Source: Microbacterium sp. W4I20
Lineage (GTDB): Bacteria > Actinomycetota > Actinomycetes > Actinomycetales > Microbacteriaceae
Length of the DNA stretch: 64,000 nt
Reading direction: 5' to 3'
Assembly (NCBI RefSeq): GCF_030816505.1
Contig: NZ_JAUSYB010000001.1
Location: forward strand, 1,178,001 to 1,242,000
Part shown: positions 44,281 to 52,417 of the stretch, in pieces
How positions within the stretch are numbered: position 1 is the first letter of the stretch
Layout: the number at the start of each line of letters is the position of its first letter
Made by a program: the position numbers and the translations under genes
The notes under the pieces: model-generated
What the model was told of the DNA's origin: nothing
Seen by the model: only the letters and a program-made list of their open reading frames with translations
The model's database searches: none

Positions 44281-45663
44281 TCAGACCTTCGCGAGACCGC
44301 GGATCGGGCTGACCGACTGCTCCTCCTCATGGTCGGGACCGAGCGGGATGCCGGAACGGTCGCGCAGCAGCAGCGTCGCGATCAGTCCGAGCACCGTCAT
44401 GCCGGCGAGGTACCACGTCACGGCCTGGGTCGAACCGGTCGCCTTCACGATCGCGGTCGCGATGGTCGGAGCGAAGGCCCCGCCGGCGATGGCGCCGATC
44501 GCATACGAGATCGAGACACCCGAGAAGCGGATGCTGGCGGGGAACAGCTCGGTGTACAGCGCGGCCTGCGGGCCGTACGTGAAACCGAGCCCGATCGTCA
44601 GGATCGCGATGCCGGCGAAGAGGAGTCCGATCTCGCCCGTGTTGACCAGCGGGAACAGCGTGAACACGCCGACGAGCTGCAGCACCCAGCCGATGAGGTA
44701 CGTCGTACGGCGGCCGATGCGGTCGCAGATCCATCCGGCCAGCAGAGTGGTGATCAGCCAGGTGACCGCCGAGCCCGCGACCGCCCACAGCACCGGACCG
44801 CGCTGCAGGCCGATCGGGCCTTCAGGGTTCGTCGCGTAGCCCTGGATGTACCCGCCCGTGGTCATGTAGCCGACGGCGTTGTTGCCGGCGAAGACGAGTG
44901 CCGCGATGATCACGAGCAGCGCGTGCTTGCGGAAGAGCTGCACGATCGGCATCTGCGCCTTCTCCTTGCGGGCGGCGAGCTCCGCGAACACCGGGCTCTC
45001 CTCGACCTTGCGGCGCACGTAGTAGCCGACGAGGATCAGCACGACGCTGAGCAGGAACGGCACGCGCCAGCCCCAGGCGAGGAACTGGTCTCCCGGAGCG
45101 ACGACGGTCATCAGCGCCATCACGCCCGAGGCGAGCAGCAGGCCGAGCGGCACACCGATCTGCGGCGCCGCCCCGAAGATGCCGCGCTTCTGCCGCGGGG
45201 CGTGCTCGACAGCCATCAGCACCGCGCCGCCCCACTCTCCACCGGCCGAGATCCCCTGGAGGATGCGCAGCAGGATGAGGAGGATCGGCGCCGTCATGCC
45301 GATGGCCTCGTAGGTCGGCAGGATGCCGATGAGGGCGGTCGCGACGCCCATCATGATCAGCGTCCACATGAGCACGGTCTTGCGACCGAGCTTGTCGCCG
45401 AAGTGACCGGCGAGGAACGCGCCCAGCGGCCGGAAGAGGAAGCTCAGGCCGACCGTGATGAACGCGATGACCTGCTCGGCGTCCTTGCCGAAGCCGGAGA
45501 AGAACAGCTGGCCGAACACGAGTCCGACCGCGGTGGCGTAGATGAAGAAGTCGTACCACTCCACCGTGGTTCCGACGACGGTGGCGAAGACGACGCGGCG
45601 GCGATCGGCCGCCGTCGCGATGGTTCCGGTGGGCGTGAACCCACCCTGTGACTGCCCGCTCAT
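44281..45663 (-). CDS. MHS-family (metabolite:proton symporter) MFS transporter
   Basis: A 460-residue, 12-helix transporter of the MHS subfamily (relatives KgtP, ShiA, ProP). The loop 2-3 signature GHFGDKLGRKTVL and the helix 4-5 block RILQGISAGGEWGGA are present, with the second-half counterpart GWICDRIGRRTTY. It probably imports an aromatic or dicarboxylic acid for the surrounding pathways. It is divergent from the homoprotocatechuate operon, sharing a 154-base promoter region. GGAG-type sequence (AAAGGAG) precedes the ATG. Confidence 0.88.
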   Translation of the reverse strand: MSGQSQGGFTPTGTIATAADRRRVVFATVVGTTVEWYDFFIYATAVGLVFGQLFFSGFGKDAEQVIAFITVGLSFLFRPLGAFLAGHFGDKLGRKTVLMWTLIMMGVATALIGILPTYEAIGMTAPILLILLRILQGISAGGEWGGAVLMAVEHAPRQKRGIFGAAPQIGVPLGLLLASGVMALMTVVAPGDQFLAWGWRVPFLLSVVLILVGYYVRRKVEESPVFAELAARKEKAQMPIVQLFRKHALLVIIAALVFAGNNAVGYMTTGGYIQGYATNPEGPIGLQRGPVLWAVAGSAVTWLITTLLAGWICDRIGRRTTYLIGWVLQLVGVFTLFPLVNTGEIGLLFAGIAILTIGLGFTYGPQAALYTELFPASIRFSGVSISYAIGAIAGGAFAPTIATAIVKATGSTQAVTWYLAGMTVLGLIATLLLRDRSGIPLGPDHEEEQSVSPIRGLAKV

Positions 45664-45726
45664 GGGGTGTCTCCTTTGGTTGTGACCGCATTGTCACGGC
45701 GTGCAGCGGACGTGAATCCGGACCGC

Positions 45727-45756
45727 TTGCCGAGGGGTGAACCGATGATATATGAT
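45727..45756 (+). promoter_or_regulatory. Candidate promoter of the homoprotocatechuate operon
   Basis: TTGCCG (45727-45732), 18 bases, then TATGAT (45751-45756) within an AT-rich patch ATGATATATGATTTCGAAT. This is 60 bases before the GTG start of the first gene. A GntR operator may overlap it, but no clear palindrome was assigned. Confidence 0.5.
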
Positions 45757-45817
45757 TTCGAATACGACGCACAAGGCGTCTCGCAGGACAACGCAGACGA
45801 GCGCAAGGAGGCGCACC

Positions 45818-47317
45818 GTGACGGACGCCATCACCCGCCCCGGCAAGATCATCGCCATCCATCTGAGCTACGCGTCTCGCGCCGATCAGCGCGGCCGGCG
45901 CCCCGCTGCCCCCTCCTACTTCTTCAAGCCGGCCAGTTCCGTCGGCGTCTCCGGCGGCACGGTCGAGCGCCCTGCCGGCACCGAGCTGCTGGCTTTCGAG
46001 GGTGAGATCGCGCTCGTGATCGGCACCGCCGCGCGCCGCGTCTCACTGGCGGATGCTTGGGCGCACGTCGGCTGGGTCACCGCGTCGAACGACCTCGGCC
46101 TCTACGACCTTCGCGCGAACGACAAGGGGTCGAACGTGCGCTCGAAGGGCGGCGACGGCTACACGCCACTCGGTCCGAACCTCATCGACGCACGCACCGT
46201 CGACCCCGCGGCGCTGCGCGTGCGCGCCTGGGTCAACGGTGAGCTCCGTCAGGACGACACGACCGCCGGGCTCATCTTCCCGCTCGCACAGCTCGTCGCC
46301 GACCTCTCGCAGCACTTCACCCTGGAACCCGGCGACGTCATCCTCACGGGCACGCCCGCGGGATCGTCGGTGATCGTCCCCGGCGACGTGGTCGAGATCG
46401 AGGTGGATGCTCCGGATGCCGCGGGCGCGCCGACCTCGGGACGCCTGGTGACCACCGTCACGCAGGGCGAGGTGCCCTTCGACCCCGAGCTCGGCTCGCT
46501 GCCGGCGGTCGACGACCTCCAGCGCACCGAGGCCTGGGGCTCTGCAGAAGCCGCCGGGCTCACCGAGCACCCGGTTCCTGAGCGAGCGCAGCGAGACGAA
46601 GGGCCGGAACGAGCGCAGCGAGACGGCGAGCTCTCCCCCGAGCTCCGCGCCCAGCTCCTCGAGGCTCCGACGGCCGGTCTTTCCGCACAGCTGCGCAAGC
46701 GCGGCCACCACTCCTGCTTCATCGACGGAGTCTCGGCGAACATCGCCGGCACGAAGATCGTCGGCACCGCCAAGACACTGCGCTTCGTGCCCTTCCGCGA
46801 AGACCTGTTCACGACCCACGGCGGCGGATACAACGCCCAGAAGCGGGCGTTCGACGCGGTGGAGGAGGGCGAGATCATCGTGATCGAGGCCCGCGGCGAC
46901 GCGACGACCGGCACGCTCGGCGACATCCTCGCTCTCCGTGCCCAGACCCGCGGCGCGGCCGGTGTGGTCACCGACGGCGGCGTGCGCGACTTCGACGCGG
47001 TGGCCGAGATCGGGCTCCCTGTCTTCTCGCAGGGGGCGCACCCCTCGGTGCTCGGGCGCAAGCACGTGCCGTGGGATGTCGATGTGACGATCGCCTGCGG
47101 CGGAGCATCCGTGCAGCCCGGCGACATCATCGTCGGAGACGGCGACGGCGTGATCGTGATCCCTCCGTCACTCGTCGAAGAGGTCGTCCGAGACACGCTC
47201 GCCCAGGAAGTCGAAGACGCCTGGATCGCCGAGCAGGTCGCCGCCGGGAACCCCGTCGATGGACTGTTCCCGATGAACGCCGAGTGGCGCGCACGCTACG
47301 AAGAGGCGCAGAAGTGA
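45818..47317 (+). CDS. Fused fumarylacetoacetate hydrolase-RraA-like protein (HpaG-like)
   Basis: A 499-residue fusion. Residues about 10-215 form an FAH-fold domain (EGEIALVIG, SNDLGLYDLR, LTGTPAGSS, with metal-binding acidic residues). Residues about 280-499 form an RraA/aldolase-like domain (GVVTDGGVRDFDAV, DIIVGDGDGVIVIP). The linker contains two near-copies of PERAQRDEG encoded by a dispersed repeat. In E. coli the corresponding HpaG has two FAH domains (isomerase and decarboxylase); here RraA seems to take one role (inference). The GTG at 45818 has AAGGAGG six bases upstream. Confidence 0.87.
   Translation: MTDAITRPGKIIAIHLSYASRADQRGRRPAAPSYFFKPASSVGVSGGTVERPAGTELLAFEGEIALVIGTAARRVSLADAWAHVGWVTASNDLGLYDLRANDKGSNVRSKGGDGYTPLGPNLIDARTVDPAALRVRAWVNGELRQDDTTAGLIFPLAQLVADLSQHFTLEPGDVILTGTPAGSSVIVPGDVVEIEVDAPDAAGAPTSGRLVTTVTQGEVPFDPELGSLPAVDDLQRTEAWGSAEAAGLTEHPVPERAQRDEGPERAQRDGELSPELRAQLLEAPTAGLSAQLRKRGHHSCFIDGVSANIAGTKIVGTAKTLRFVPFREDLFTTHGGGYNAQKRAFDAVEEGEIIVIEARGDATTGTLGDILALRAQTRGAAGVVTDGGVRDFDAVAEIGLPVFSQGAHPSVLGRKHVPWDVDVTIACGGASVQPGDIIVGDGDGVIVIPPSLVEEVVRDTLAQEVEDAWIAEQVAAGNPVDGLFPMNAEWRARYEEAQK
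46573..46625 (+). repeat. Short repeat R2, full plus partial copy, in the FAH-RraA linker
   Basis: The unit GAGCGAGCGCAGCGAGAC with CCT and GAAGGG edges (46573-46603) is followed by a second copy containing GAACGAGCGCAGCGAGACG (46607-46625). Both are read in frame as ERAQRD. Confidence 0.85.
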
Positions 47318-48000
47318 GCACGGTGTCCGAGGCCAGCAAGTCGGAGCAGGCGTACGCCTGGATCCGCTCGCGCATCGCCGCCCACGCCTTCGGCCCCGGC
47401 TACCGGCTCGTCCTCGGGCCGATCGCCGAGGAGTTGGGCATGAGTGTCGTGCCGGTGCGCGAAGCCATCCGCCGGCTCGAGGCCGAGGGACTGGTGACCT
47501 TCGAGCGCAACGTCGGGGCGCGGGTGACCCTCGTCGACGAGAGCGAGTACGCGCACACCATGCAGACGCTCGGGCTGGTCGAGGGGTCGGCCACCGCCCT
47601 CTCCGCTCCCCTGCTCGACGGCGACGCTCTCGCCGAGGCCGCCGAGATCAACGACCGGATGGCGCGGCTGCTCGACCACTTCGACGCGCACACGTTCACC
47701 GAGCTGAACCGCCAGTTCCACTCCGTGCTCTTCGAGCCGTGCCCCAACCCGCATCTGCTCGACCTCGTGCATCGCGGATGGGCCCGGCTGTCCGGCATCC
47801 GCGACACGACGTTCGCCTACGTGCCCGGTCGCGCCCAGCACTCCGTCGAAGAGCACGCCCAGATCCTCGAACTCATCCGCGAGGGCGCAGAGCCGCTCGA
47901 GATCGAGCTCGCCGCCCGCAACCACCGCTGGCGCACGAGGGATGCCTTCCTCGATGCGCTGCACGCCCGTTCCGCCCACGCCACAGGAGAAGCCTCATGA
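47314..48000 (+). CDS. GntR-family (FCD) regulator within the homoprotocatechuate operon
   Basis: A 228-residue regulator: an N-terminal GntR winged helix (YRLVLGPIAEELGMSVVPVREAIRRLEAEGL) and a C-terminal all-helical FCD ligand domain with likely metal-binding residues (FHSVLFEPCPNPHL, EEHAQILELI, RNHRWRTRD). It lies between the first and third genes of the operon with GTGA and ATGA overlaps, so it is co-transcribed and probably autoregulatory, with a pathway intermediate as inducer. The GTG at 47314 was chosen over upstream frames inside the previous gene. Confidence 0.87.
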   Translation: MSTVSEASKSEQAYAWIRSRIAAHAFGPGYRLVLGPIAEELGMSVVPVREAIRRLEAEGLVTFERNVGARVTLVDESEYAHTMQTLGLVEGSATALSAPLLDGDALAEAAEINDRMARLLDHFDAHTFTELNRQFHSVLFEPCPNPHLLDLVHRGWARLSGIRDTTFAYVPGRAQHSVEEHAQILELIREGAEPLEIELAARNHRWRTRDAFLDALHARSAHATGEAS

Positions 48001-49493
48001 CCGACTCGCGCATTCCCGCCGACCTTCCTGACCACATCCAGCACTACATCGACGGCGCATTCGTCGATTCGGTCGACGGCGACACCTTCGACGTGCTCGA
48101 CCCGGTCACGAACCAGACCTACACGACGGCAGCCGCCGGCAAGAAGGCCGACATCGAGCTGGCCGTGGCCGCCGCGAAGCGCGCCTTCGAAGAGGGACCG
48201 TGGCCGCGGATGCTGCCGCGCGAGCGTTCGCGTGTGCTGCACAGGATCGCCGACATCGTCGAGTCCCGCGATGCGCGTCTCGCCGAGCTCGAGTCCTACG
48301 ACTCCGGCCTGCCGATCACCCAGGCGCTGGGCCAGGCCCGCCGTGCCGCCGAGAACTTCCGCTTCTTCGCCGACCTGATCGTGGCGCAGTCGGATGACGC
48401 GTTCAAGGTGCCCGGTCGCCAGATGAACTACGTGAACCGCAAGCCGATCGGCGTCGCCGGCCTCATCACCCCGTGGAACACCCCGTTCATGCTCGAGTCG
48501 TGGAAGCTCGGCCCCGCCCTCGCGACCGGCAACACCGTCGTGCTGAAGCCCGCCGAGTTCACGCCGCTCTCGGCATCGCTCTGGGCGGGCATCTTCGAGG
48601 AGGCGGGGCTCCCCCAGGGCGTCTTCAACCTCGTGAACGGGCTCGGCGAGGACGCCGGCGACGCGCTCGTGAAGCACCCCGATGTTCCGCTGATCTCGTT
48701 CACCGGGGAGAGCTCGACCGGGCAACTGATCTTCGGCAACGCCGCTCCGTTCCTCAAGGGGCTCTCGATGGAGCTCGGCGGCAAGTCCCCCGCCGTCGTC
48801 TTCGCGGATGCCGACCTCGAGGCCGCGGTCGACGCCACGATCTTCGGCGTCTTCTCGCTCAACGGCGAGCGCTGCACGGCCGGATCGCGCATCCTCGTCG
48901 AGCGTTCGATCTACGGGGAGTTCGTCGAGCGCTACGCCGCCCAGGCGAAGCGCGTGAAGGTGGGCTACCCGCACGACCCGGCTACCGAGGTCGGCGCGCT
49001 CGTGCACCCCGAGCACTACGACAAGGTGATGAGCTACGTCGAGATCGGGAAGACCGAGGGGCGCCTCGTCGCCGGCGGCGGACGCCCCGAGGGCTTCGAC
49101 GAGGGCAACTTCGTCGCTCCGACCGTCTTCGCGGACGTCTCCCCCGACGCGCGCATCTTCCAGGAGGAGATCTTCGGCCCGGTCGTCGCGATCACGCCGT
49201 TCGACTCCGATGACGAGGCGCTGTCGCTCGCGAACAACACGAAGTACGGGCTCGCCGCCTACATCTGGACCAACGACCTGAAGCGCGCGCACAACTTCGC
49301 GCAGGCGGTCGAGGCCGGCATGGTGTGGCTGAACAGCAACAACGTGCGCGATCTGCGCACCCCGTTCGGCGGCGTGAAGGCCTCGGGCCTCGGTCACGAG
49401 GGCGGCTACCGCTCGATCGACTTCTACACCGATCAGCAGAGCGTGCACATCACCCTCGGGGGCGCGCACAACCCGACCTTCGGCAAGAACTGA
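47997..49493 (+). CDS. hpaE: 5-carboxymethyl-2-hydroxymuconate semialdehyde dehydrogenase
   Basis: A 498-residue NAD-dependent aldehyde dehydrogenase. The Rossmann/cofactor region is TPWNTPFMLESWKLGPALA, the catalytic Glu is in SMELGGKSP, and the catalytic Cys in NGERCTAGSR. It oxidises the ring-cleavage product of HpaD. Context (regulator before, HpaD, HpaH and HpaI after) supports HpaE over a general aldehyde dehydrogenase. The start overlaps the GntR gene by four bases. A 61-bp palindrome lies between this gene and hpaD. Confidence 0.92.
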   Translation: MTDSRIPADLPDHIQHYIDGAFVDSVDGDTFDVLDPVTNQTYTTAAAGKKADIELAVAAAKRAFEEGPWPRMLPRERSRVLHRIADIVESRDARLAELESYDSGLPITQALGQARRAAENFRFFADLIVAQSDDAFKVPGRQMNYVNRKPIGVAGLITPWNTPFMLESWKLGPALATGNTVVLKPAEFTPLSASLWAGIFEEAGLPQGVFNLVNGLGEDAGDALVKHPDVPLISFTGESSTGQLIFGNAAPFLKGLSMELGGKSPAVVFADADLEAAVDATIFGVFSLNGERCTAGSRILVERSIYGEFVERYAAQAKRVKVGYPHDPATEVGALVHPEHYDKVMSYVEIGKTEGRLVAGGGRPEGFDEGNFVAPTVFADVSPDARIFQEEIFGPVVAITPFDSDDEALSLANNTKYGLAAYIWTNDLKRAHNFAQAVEAGMVWLNSNNVRDLRTPFGGVKASGLGHEGGYRSIDFYTDQQSVHITLGGAHNPTFGKN

Positions 49494-49509
49494 CTCGCAC
49501 ACCCTCTCC

Positions 49510-49570
49510 GTTCCGGTCGCGATATGTCAGGCTTCTAGCCCCCATATCACTGACATATTGCGACCGGAAC
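49510..49570. repeat. 61-bp palindromic element B2, inside the hpa operon
   Basis: Arms of 21 bp with one mismatch (GTTCCGGTCGCGATATGTCA at 49510-49529, plus one more G) and a 19-base interior. It lies between hpaE and hpaD, within one transcription direction, as B1 does in the dha operon. Confidence 0.92.
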
Positions 49571-49590
49571 CCTCAAGCAAGGACGCTGAC

Positions 49591-50727
49591 ATGACCGACC
49601 GCGAAGACATGACTCTGACCTCCGCCGGATACTACGTCTCTCAGGAGGCGCCGATCCGCACGGACAACCCCGTGAGCACGCCCCAGAGCTCGCCGCCGGA
49701 CATCCTCCGCTGCGCCTACATGGAGCTCGTCGTCACCGACCTCGCGGCCTCCCGCGTGTTCTACGTCGACGTGCTCGGCCTGTACGTGACCGAGGAGGAT
49801 GACGAGGCGATCTACCTGCGCTCGACCGAGGAGTTCATCCACCACAACCTCGTGCTGCGCACGGGTCCGGTCGCTGCAGTGGCCGCGTTCTCGTATCGGG
49901 TCAGGTCCGCAGAGGACCTCGACCGCGCCGTCGAGTTCTACACCGAGCTCGGCTGCGACGTGCGCCGCAACCCGGACGGCTTCGTCAAAGGCGTCGGCGA
50001 CTCGGTGCGCGTGGTCGACCCGCTCGGATTCCCGATCGAGTTCTTCCACCAGTCCGACCACGTCGAGCGGATGTCGTGGCGCTACGACCTGCACATCCCG
50101 GGCGAGCTGGTGCGACTCGACCACTTCAACCAGGTCACCCCCGACGTGCCGCGCGCGGTGAAGTTCATGCAGGACCTCGGCTTCCGCGTCACGGAGGACA
50201 TCCAGGACGACGAGGGCACGGTCTACGCCGCGTGGATGCGTCGCAAGCCCACCGTGCACGACACCGCCATGACCGGCGGCGACGGTCCGCGCATGCACCA
50301 CGTCTGCTTCGCCACGCACGAGAAGCACAACATCCTCGCGATCTGCGACAAGCTCGGCGCCCTCCGCCGTTCGGATGCCATCGAGCGCGGCCCCGGCCGT
50401 CACGGCGTCAGCAACGCGTTCTACCTGTACCTGCGCGACCCCGACGGCCACCGCGTCGAGGTGTACACGCAGGACTACTACACCGGCGACCCCGACAACC
50501 CGGTCATCACGTGGGATGTGCACGACAATCAGCGCCGCGACTGGTGGGGCAACCCCGTCGTGCCGTCCTGGTACACGGATGCCTCGCTCGTGCTCGACCT
50601 CGACGGCACCCCGCAGCCCGTCGTCGCCCGCACCGACAGCAGCGAGATGGCCGTGACCATCGGCGCCGACGGCTTCTCCTACACGCGGCCCGACGAGGGC
50701 GAGAAGAAGCTGGGCAACCAGCTGTGA
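49591..50727 (+). CDS. hpaD: Homoprotocatechuate 2,3-dioxygenase
   Basis: A 378-residue type I extradiol dioxygenase (two VOC repeats) that cleaves 3,4-dihydroxyphenylacetate. It is very close to the structurally known Brevibacterium fuscum enzyme as I recall it. With an offset of 23 residues, the metal ligands are His178 (RLDHFNQVTPD), His237 (MHHVCFATHEK) and Glu290 (GHRVEVYTQDY), and the catalytic His200 equivalent is His223 (TVHDTAMTGG). The N-terminus is about 23 residues longer than B. fuscum. AAGGA supports the ATG at 49591; an ATG six codons later is an alternative. Confidence 0.96.
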   Translation: MTDREDMTLTSAGYYVSQEAPIRTDNPVSTPQSSPPDILRCAYMELVVTDLAASRVFYVDVLGLYVTEEDDEAIYLRSTEEFIHHNLVLRTGPVAAVAAFSYRVRSAEDLDRAVEFYTELGCDVRRNPDGFVKGVGDSVRVVDPLGFPIEFFHQSDHVERMSWRYDLHIPGELVRLDHFNQVTPDVPRAVKFMQDLGFRVTEDIQDDEGTVYAAWMRRKPTVHDTAMTGGDGPRMHHVCFATHEKHNILAICDKLGALRRSDAIERGPGRHGVSNAFYLYLRDPDGHRVEVYTQDYYTGDPDNPVITWDVHDNQRRDWWGNPVVPSWYTDASLVLDLDGTPQPVVARTDSSEMAVTIGADGFSYTRPDEGEKKLGNQL

Positions 50728-51512
50728 CGCTGTCAGACGAAAGCATCGCGCAGATCGCAGCGGAGCTCGCGGAGGCCGATCGCACGCACAGCGTGATCCC
50801 GCGGATCACCGCGCGGTATCCGGATGCCGTCATCGAGGACTCGTATGCGATCCAGGGCGTCTGGCGGGACTCGCAGATCGCTGCGGGCCGCCGTCTCGTC
50901 GGCCGCAAGATCGGCCTCACCTCGAAGGCGATGCAGCAGGCCACCGGTATCACCGAGCCGGACTACGGCGTGATGTTCGACGACACCGTCTACGAGTCGG
51001 GTGCTGAGATCCCGGTCGATCACTTCTCCAACGTGCGCATCGAGGTGGAGCTCGCGTTCGTGCTGAAGCTTCCGCTCGAAGGTCCCGACTGCACCCTGGA
51101 CGACGCGCTCGCGGCGATCGACTACGCCGTCCCCGCTCTCGAGGTGCTCAACTCTCACATCGAGCTCGAAGGCCGCACGATCGTCGACACGATCAGCGAC
51201 AACGCGGCCTACGGCGCGATGGTCCTGGGAGATGTGCACAAGCGCCCGGACGAGATCGACCTGCGCTGGGTACCCGGGGTCCTGTCGCGCAACGGCGAGA
51301 TCGAGGAGACCGGGGTCGCGGCCGGCGTCCTCGGCCATCCGGCCACCGGCGTCGCGTGGCTGGCGAACAAGTTCCATCAGCACGGCGCGCGCCTGGAGGC
51401 GGGAGAGATCATCCTGGCAGGATCGTTCACACGCCCGATGTGGGTGTCGCGCGGCGACGAGGTGCTGTGCGACTACGGACCGATGGGAACAATCGCATGC
51501 CGCTTCGTCTAG
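50724..51512 (+). CDS. hpaH: 2-oxo-hept-3-ene-1,7-dioate hydratase
   Basis: A 262-residue hydratase of the FAH-like hydratase/decarboxylase family (HpaH, MhpD, XylJ). The metal-binding Glu residues lie in [12 protein letters not shown], with the family blocks [19 protein letters not shown] and AGSFTRPM. It adds water to 2-oxohept-3-enedioate after decarboxylation. A GTG start overlaps the hpaD stop (GTGA). The C-terminus overlaps the next gene by 16 bases. Confidence 0.92.
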   Translation: MTLSDESIAQIAAELAEADRTHSVIPRITARYPDAVIEDSYAIQGVWRDSQIAAGRRLVGRKIGLTSKAMQQATGITEPDYGVMFDDTVYESGAEIPVDHFSNVRIEVELAFVLKLPLEGPDCTLDDALAAIDYAVPALEVLNSHIELEGRTIVDTISDNAAYGAMVLGDVHKRPDEIDLRWVPGVLSRNGEIEETGVAAGVLGHPATGVAWLANKFHQHGARLEAGEIILAGSFTRPMWVSRGDEVLCDYGPMGTIACRFV

Positions 51513-52297
51513 ACCCGTCGTTCCGCGAAGGCCTCGCCGCGTCCGACCGTGCGCTGATCGGGATGTGGGCGTGCTCCGGCAGTGCCCTTGTCACCGAGGT
51601 CGCCGCAGGGTCGGGCCTCGATTGGCTCCTCATCGACATGGAGCACGCGGCGAACACCCTCGAGTCGGTGCTGCTGCAGCTGCAGGTCGTCGCGGCCTAT
51701 CCGATCGTCCCGGTCGTGCGGGTGCCCGCCAACGACGCGGTCGCCATCAAGCAAGTGCTCGACCTCGGTGCACAGAACCTGATCGTGCCGATGGTGTCCT
51801 CCGCCGACGAGGCGCGCGCCGCCGTGGCTGCTACCCGCTACCCGCCGGAGGGCGTGCGCGGCGTCGGCAGTGCCCTGGCTCGCAGCGCCCGCTGGAACCG
51901 GGTCGACGGTTATCTGCAGGAGTCCGCCACGCACACGTCGCTCACCGTGCAGATCGAGACCGCCGCCGGGGTCGCCGCCGCCGCCGAGATCGCTGCGGTC
52001 GACGGGGTCGATGCGGTTTTCGTGGGTCCCTCCGATCTCTCGGCATCCATGGGCCTCCTCGGCCAGCAGACGCATCCCGAAGTCATCGCCGCGGTCGAGA
52101 CGGTGTTCGCCGCCGTCCAGGGCGCAGGCAGGCCGGTCGGCGTGAACGCGTTCGACCCGACCGCCGCCGATGCGTACATCGCCGCCGGTGCGGACTTCGT
52201 GGCCGTCGGCGCCGACGTGGCACTGCTCGCCCGAGCATCCGAGGCACTGGCCGCCCGTTTCATCGCCGCCGACGGAACTGCCCGCGCGAGCTACTGA
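51497..52297 (+). CDS. hpaI: 4-hydroxy-2-oxoheptanedioate aldolase
   Basis: A 266-residue class II aldolase of the HpaI/HpcH family. It cleaves 4-hydroxy-2-oxoheptanedioate to pyruvate and succinic semialdehyde. The catalytic His is in LLIDMEHAANTLES, the metal-binding Glu is in VQIETAAGV and the Asp follows in VFVGPSDLSASMG; PPEGVRGVGS is also typical. GGGA lies upstream of the ATG at 51497, which is within the end of hpaH. No succinic semialdehyde dehydrogenase is in the window. Confidence 0.92.
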   Translation: MPLRLDPSFREGLAASDRALIGMWACSGSALVTEVAAGSGLDWLLIDMEHAANTLESVLLQLQVVAAYPIVPVVRVPANDAVAIKQVLDLGAQNLIVPMVSSADEARAAVAATRYPPEGVRGVGSALARSARWNRVDGYLQESATHTSLTVQIETAAGVAAAAEIAAVDGVDAVFVGPSDLSASMGLLGQQTHPEVIAAVETVFAAVQGAGRPVGVNAFDPTAADAYIAAGADFVAVGADVALLARASEALAARFIAADGTARASY

Positions 52298-52306
52298 CCT
52301 CCCCCG

Positions 52307-52369
52307 CTTTCGAATCGCGCAACTGGGGGTTTCTCCACGTGTTTTGCTACCAATTGCGCGATTCGAAAG
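52307..52369. repeat. 63-bp inverted repeat after hpaI
   Basis: Arms of 20 bp with one mismatch, CTTTCGAATCGCGCAACTGG (52307-52326) and the complement (52350-52369), with a 23-base interior. It is related in size, not in edge sequence, to the 61-bp elements. It may separate the hpa operon from the MFS gene. Confidence 0.88.
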
Positions 52370-52417
52370 TTGCCGCGCATGGCAGGATTGCCAGGTGCAC
52401 AGGAGCGAGGCGATGAC

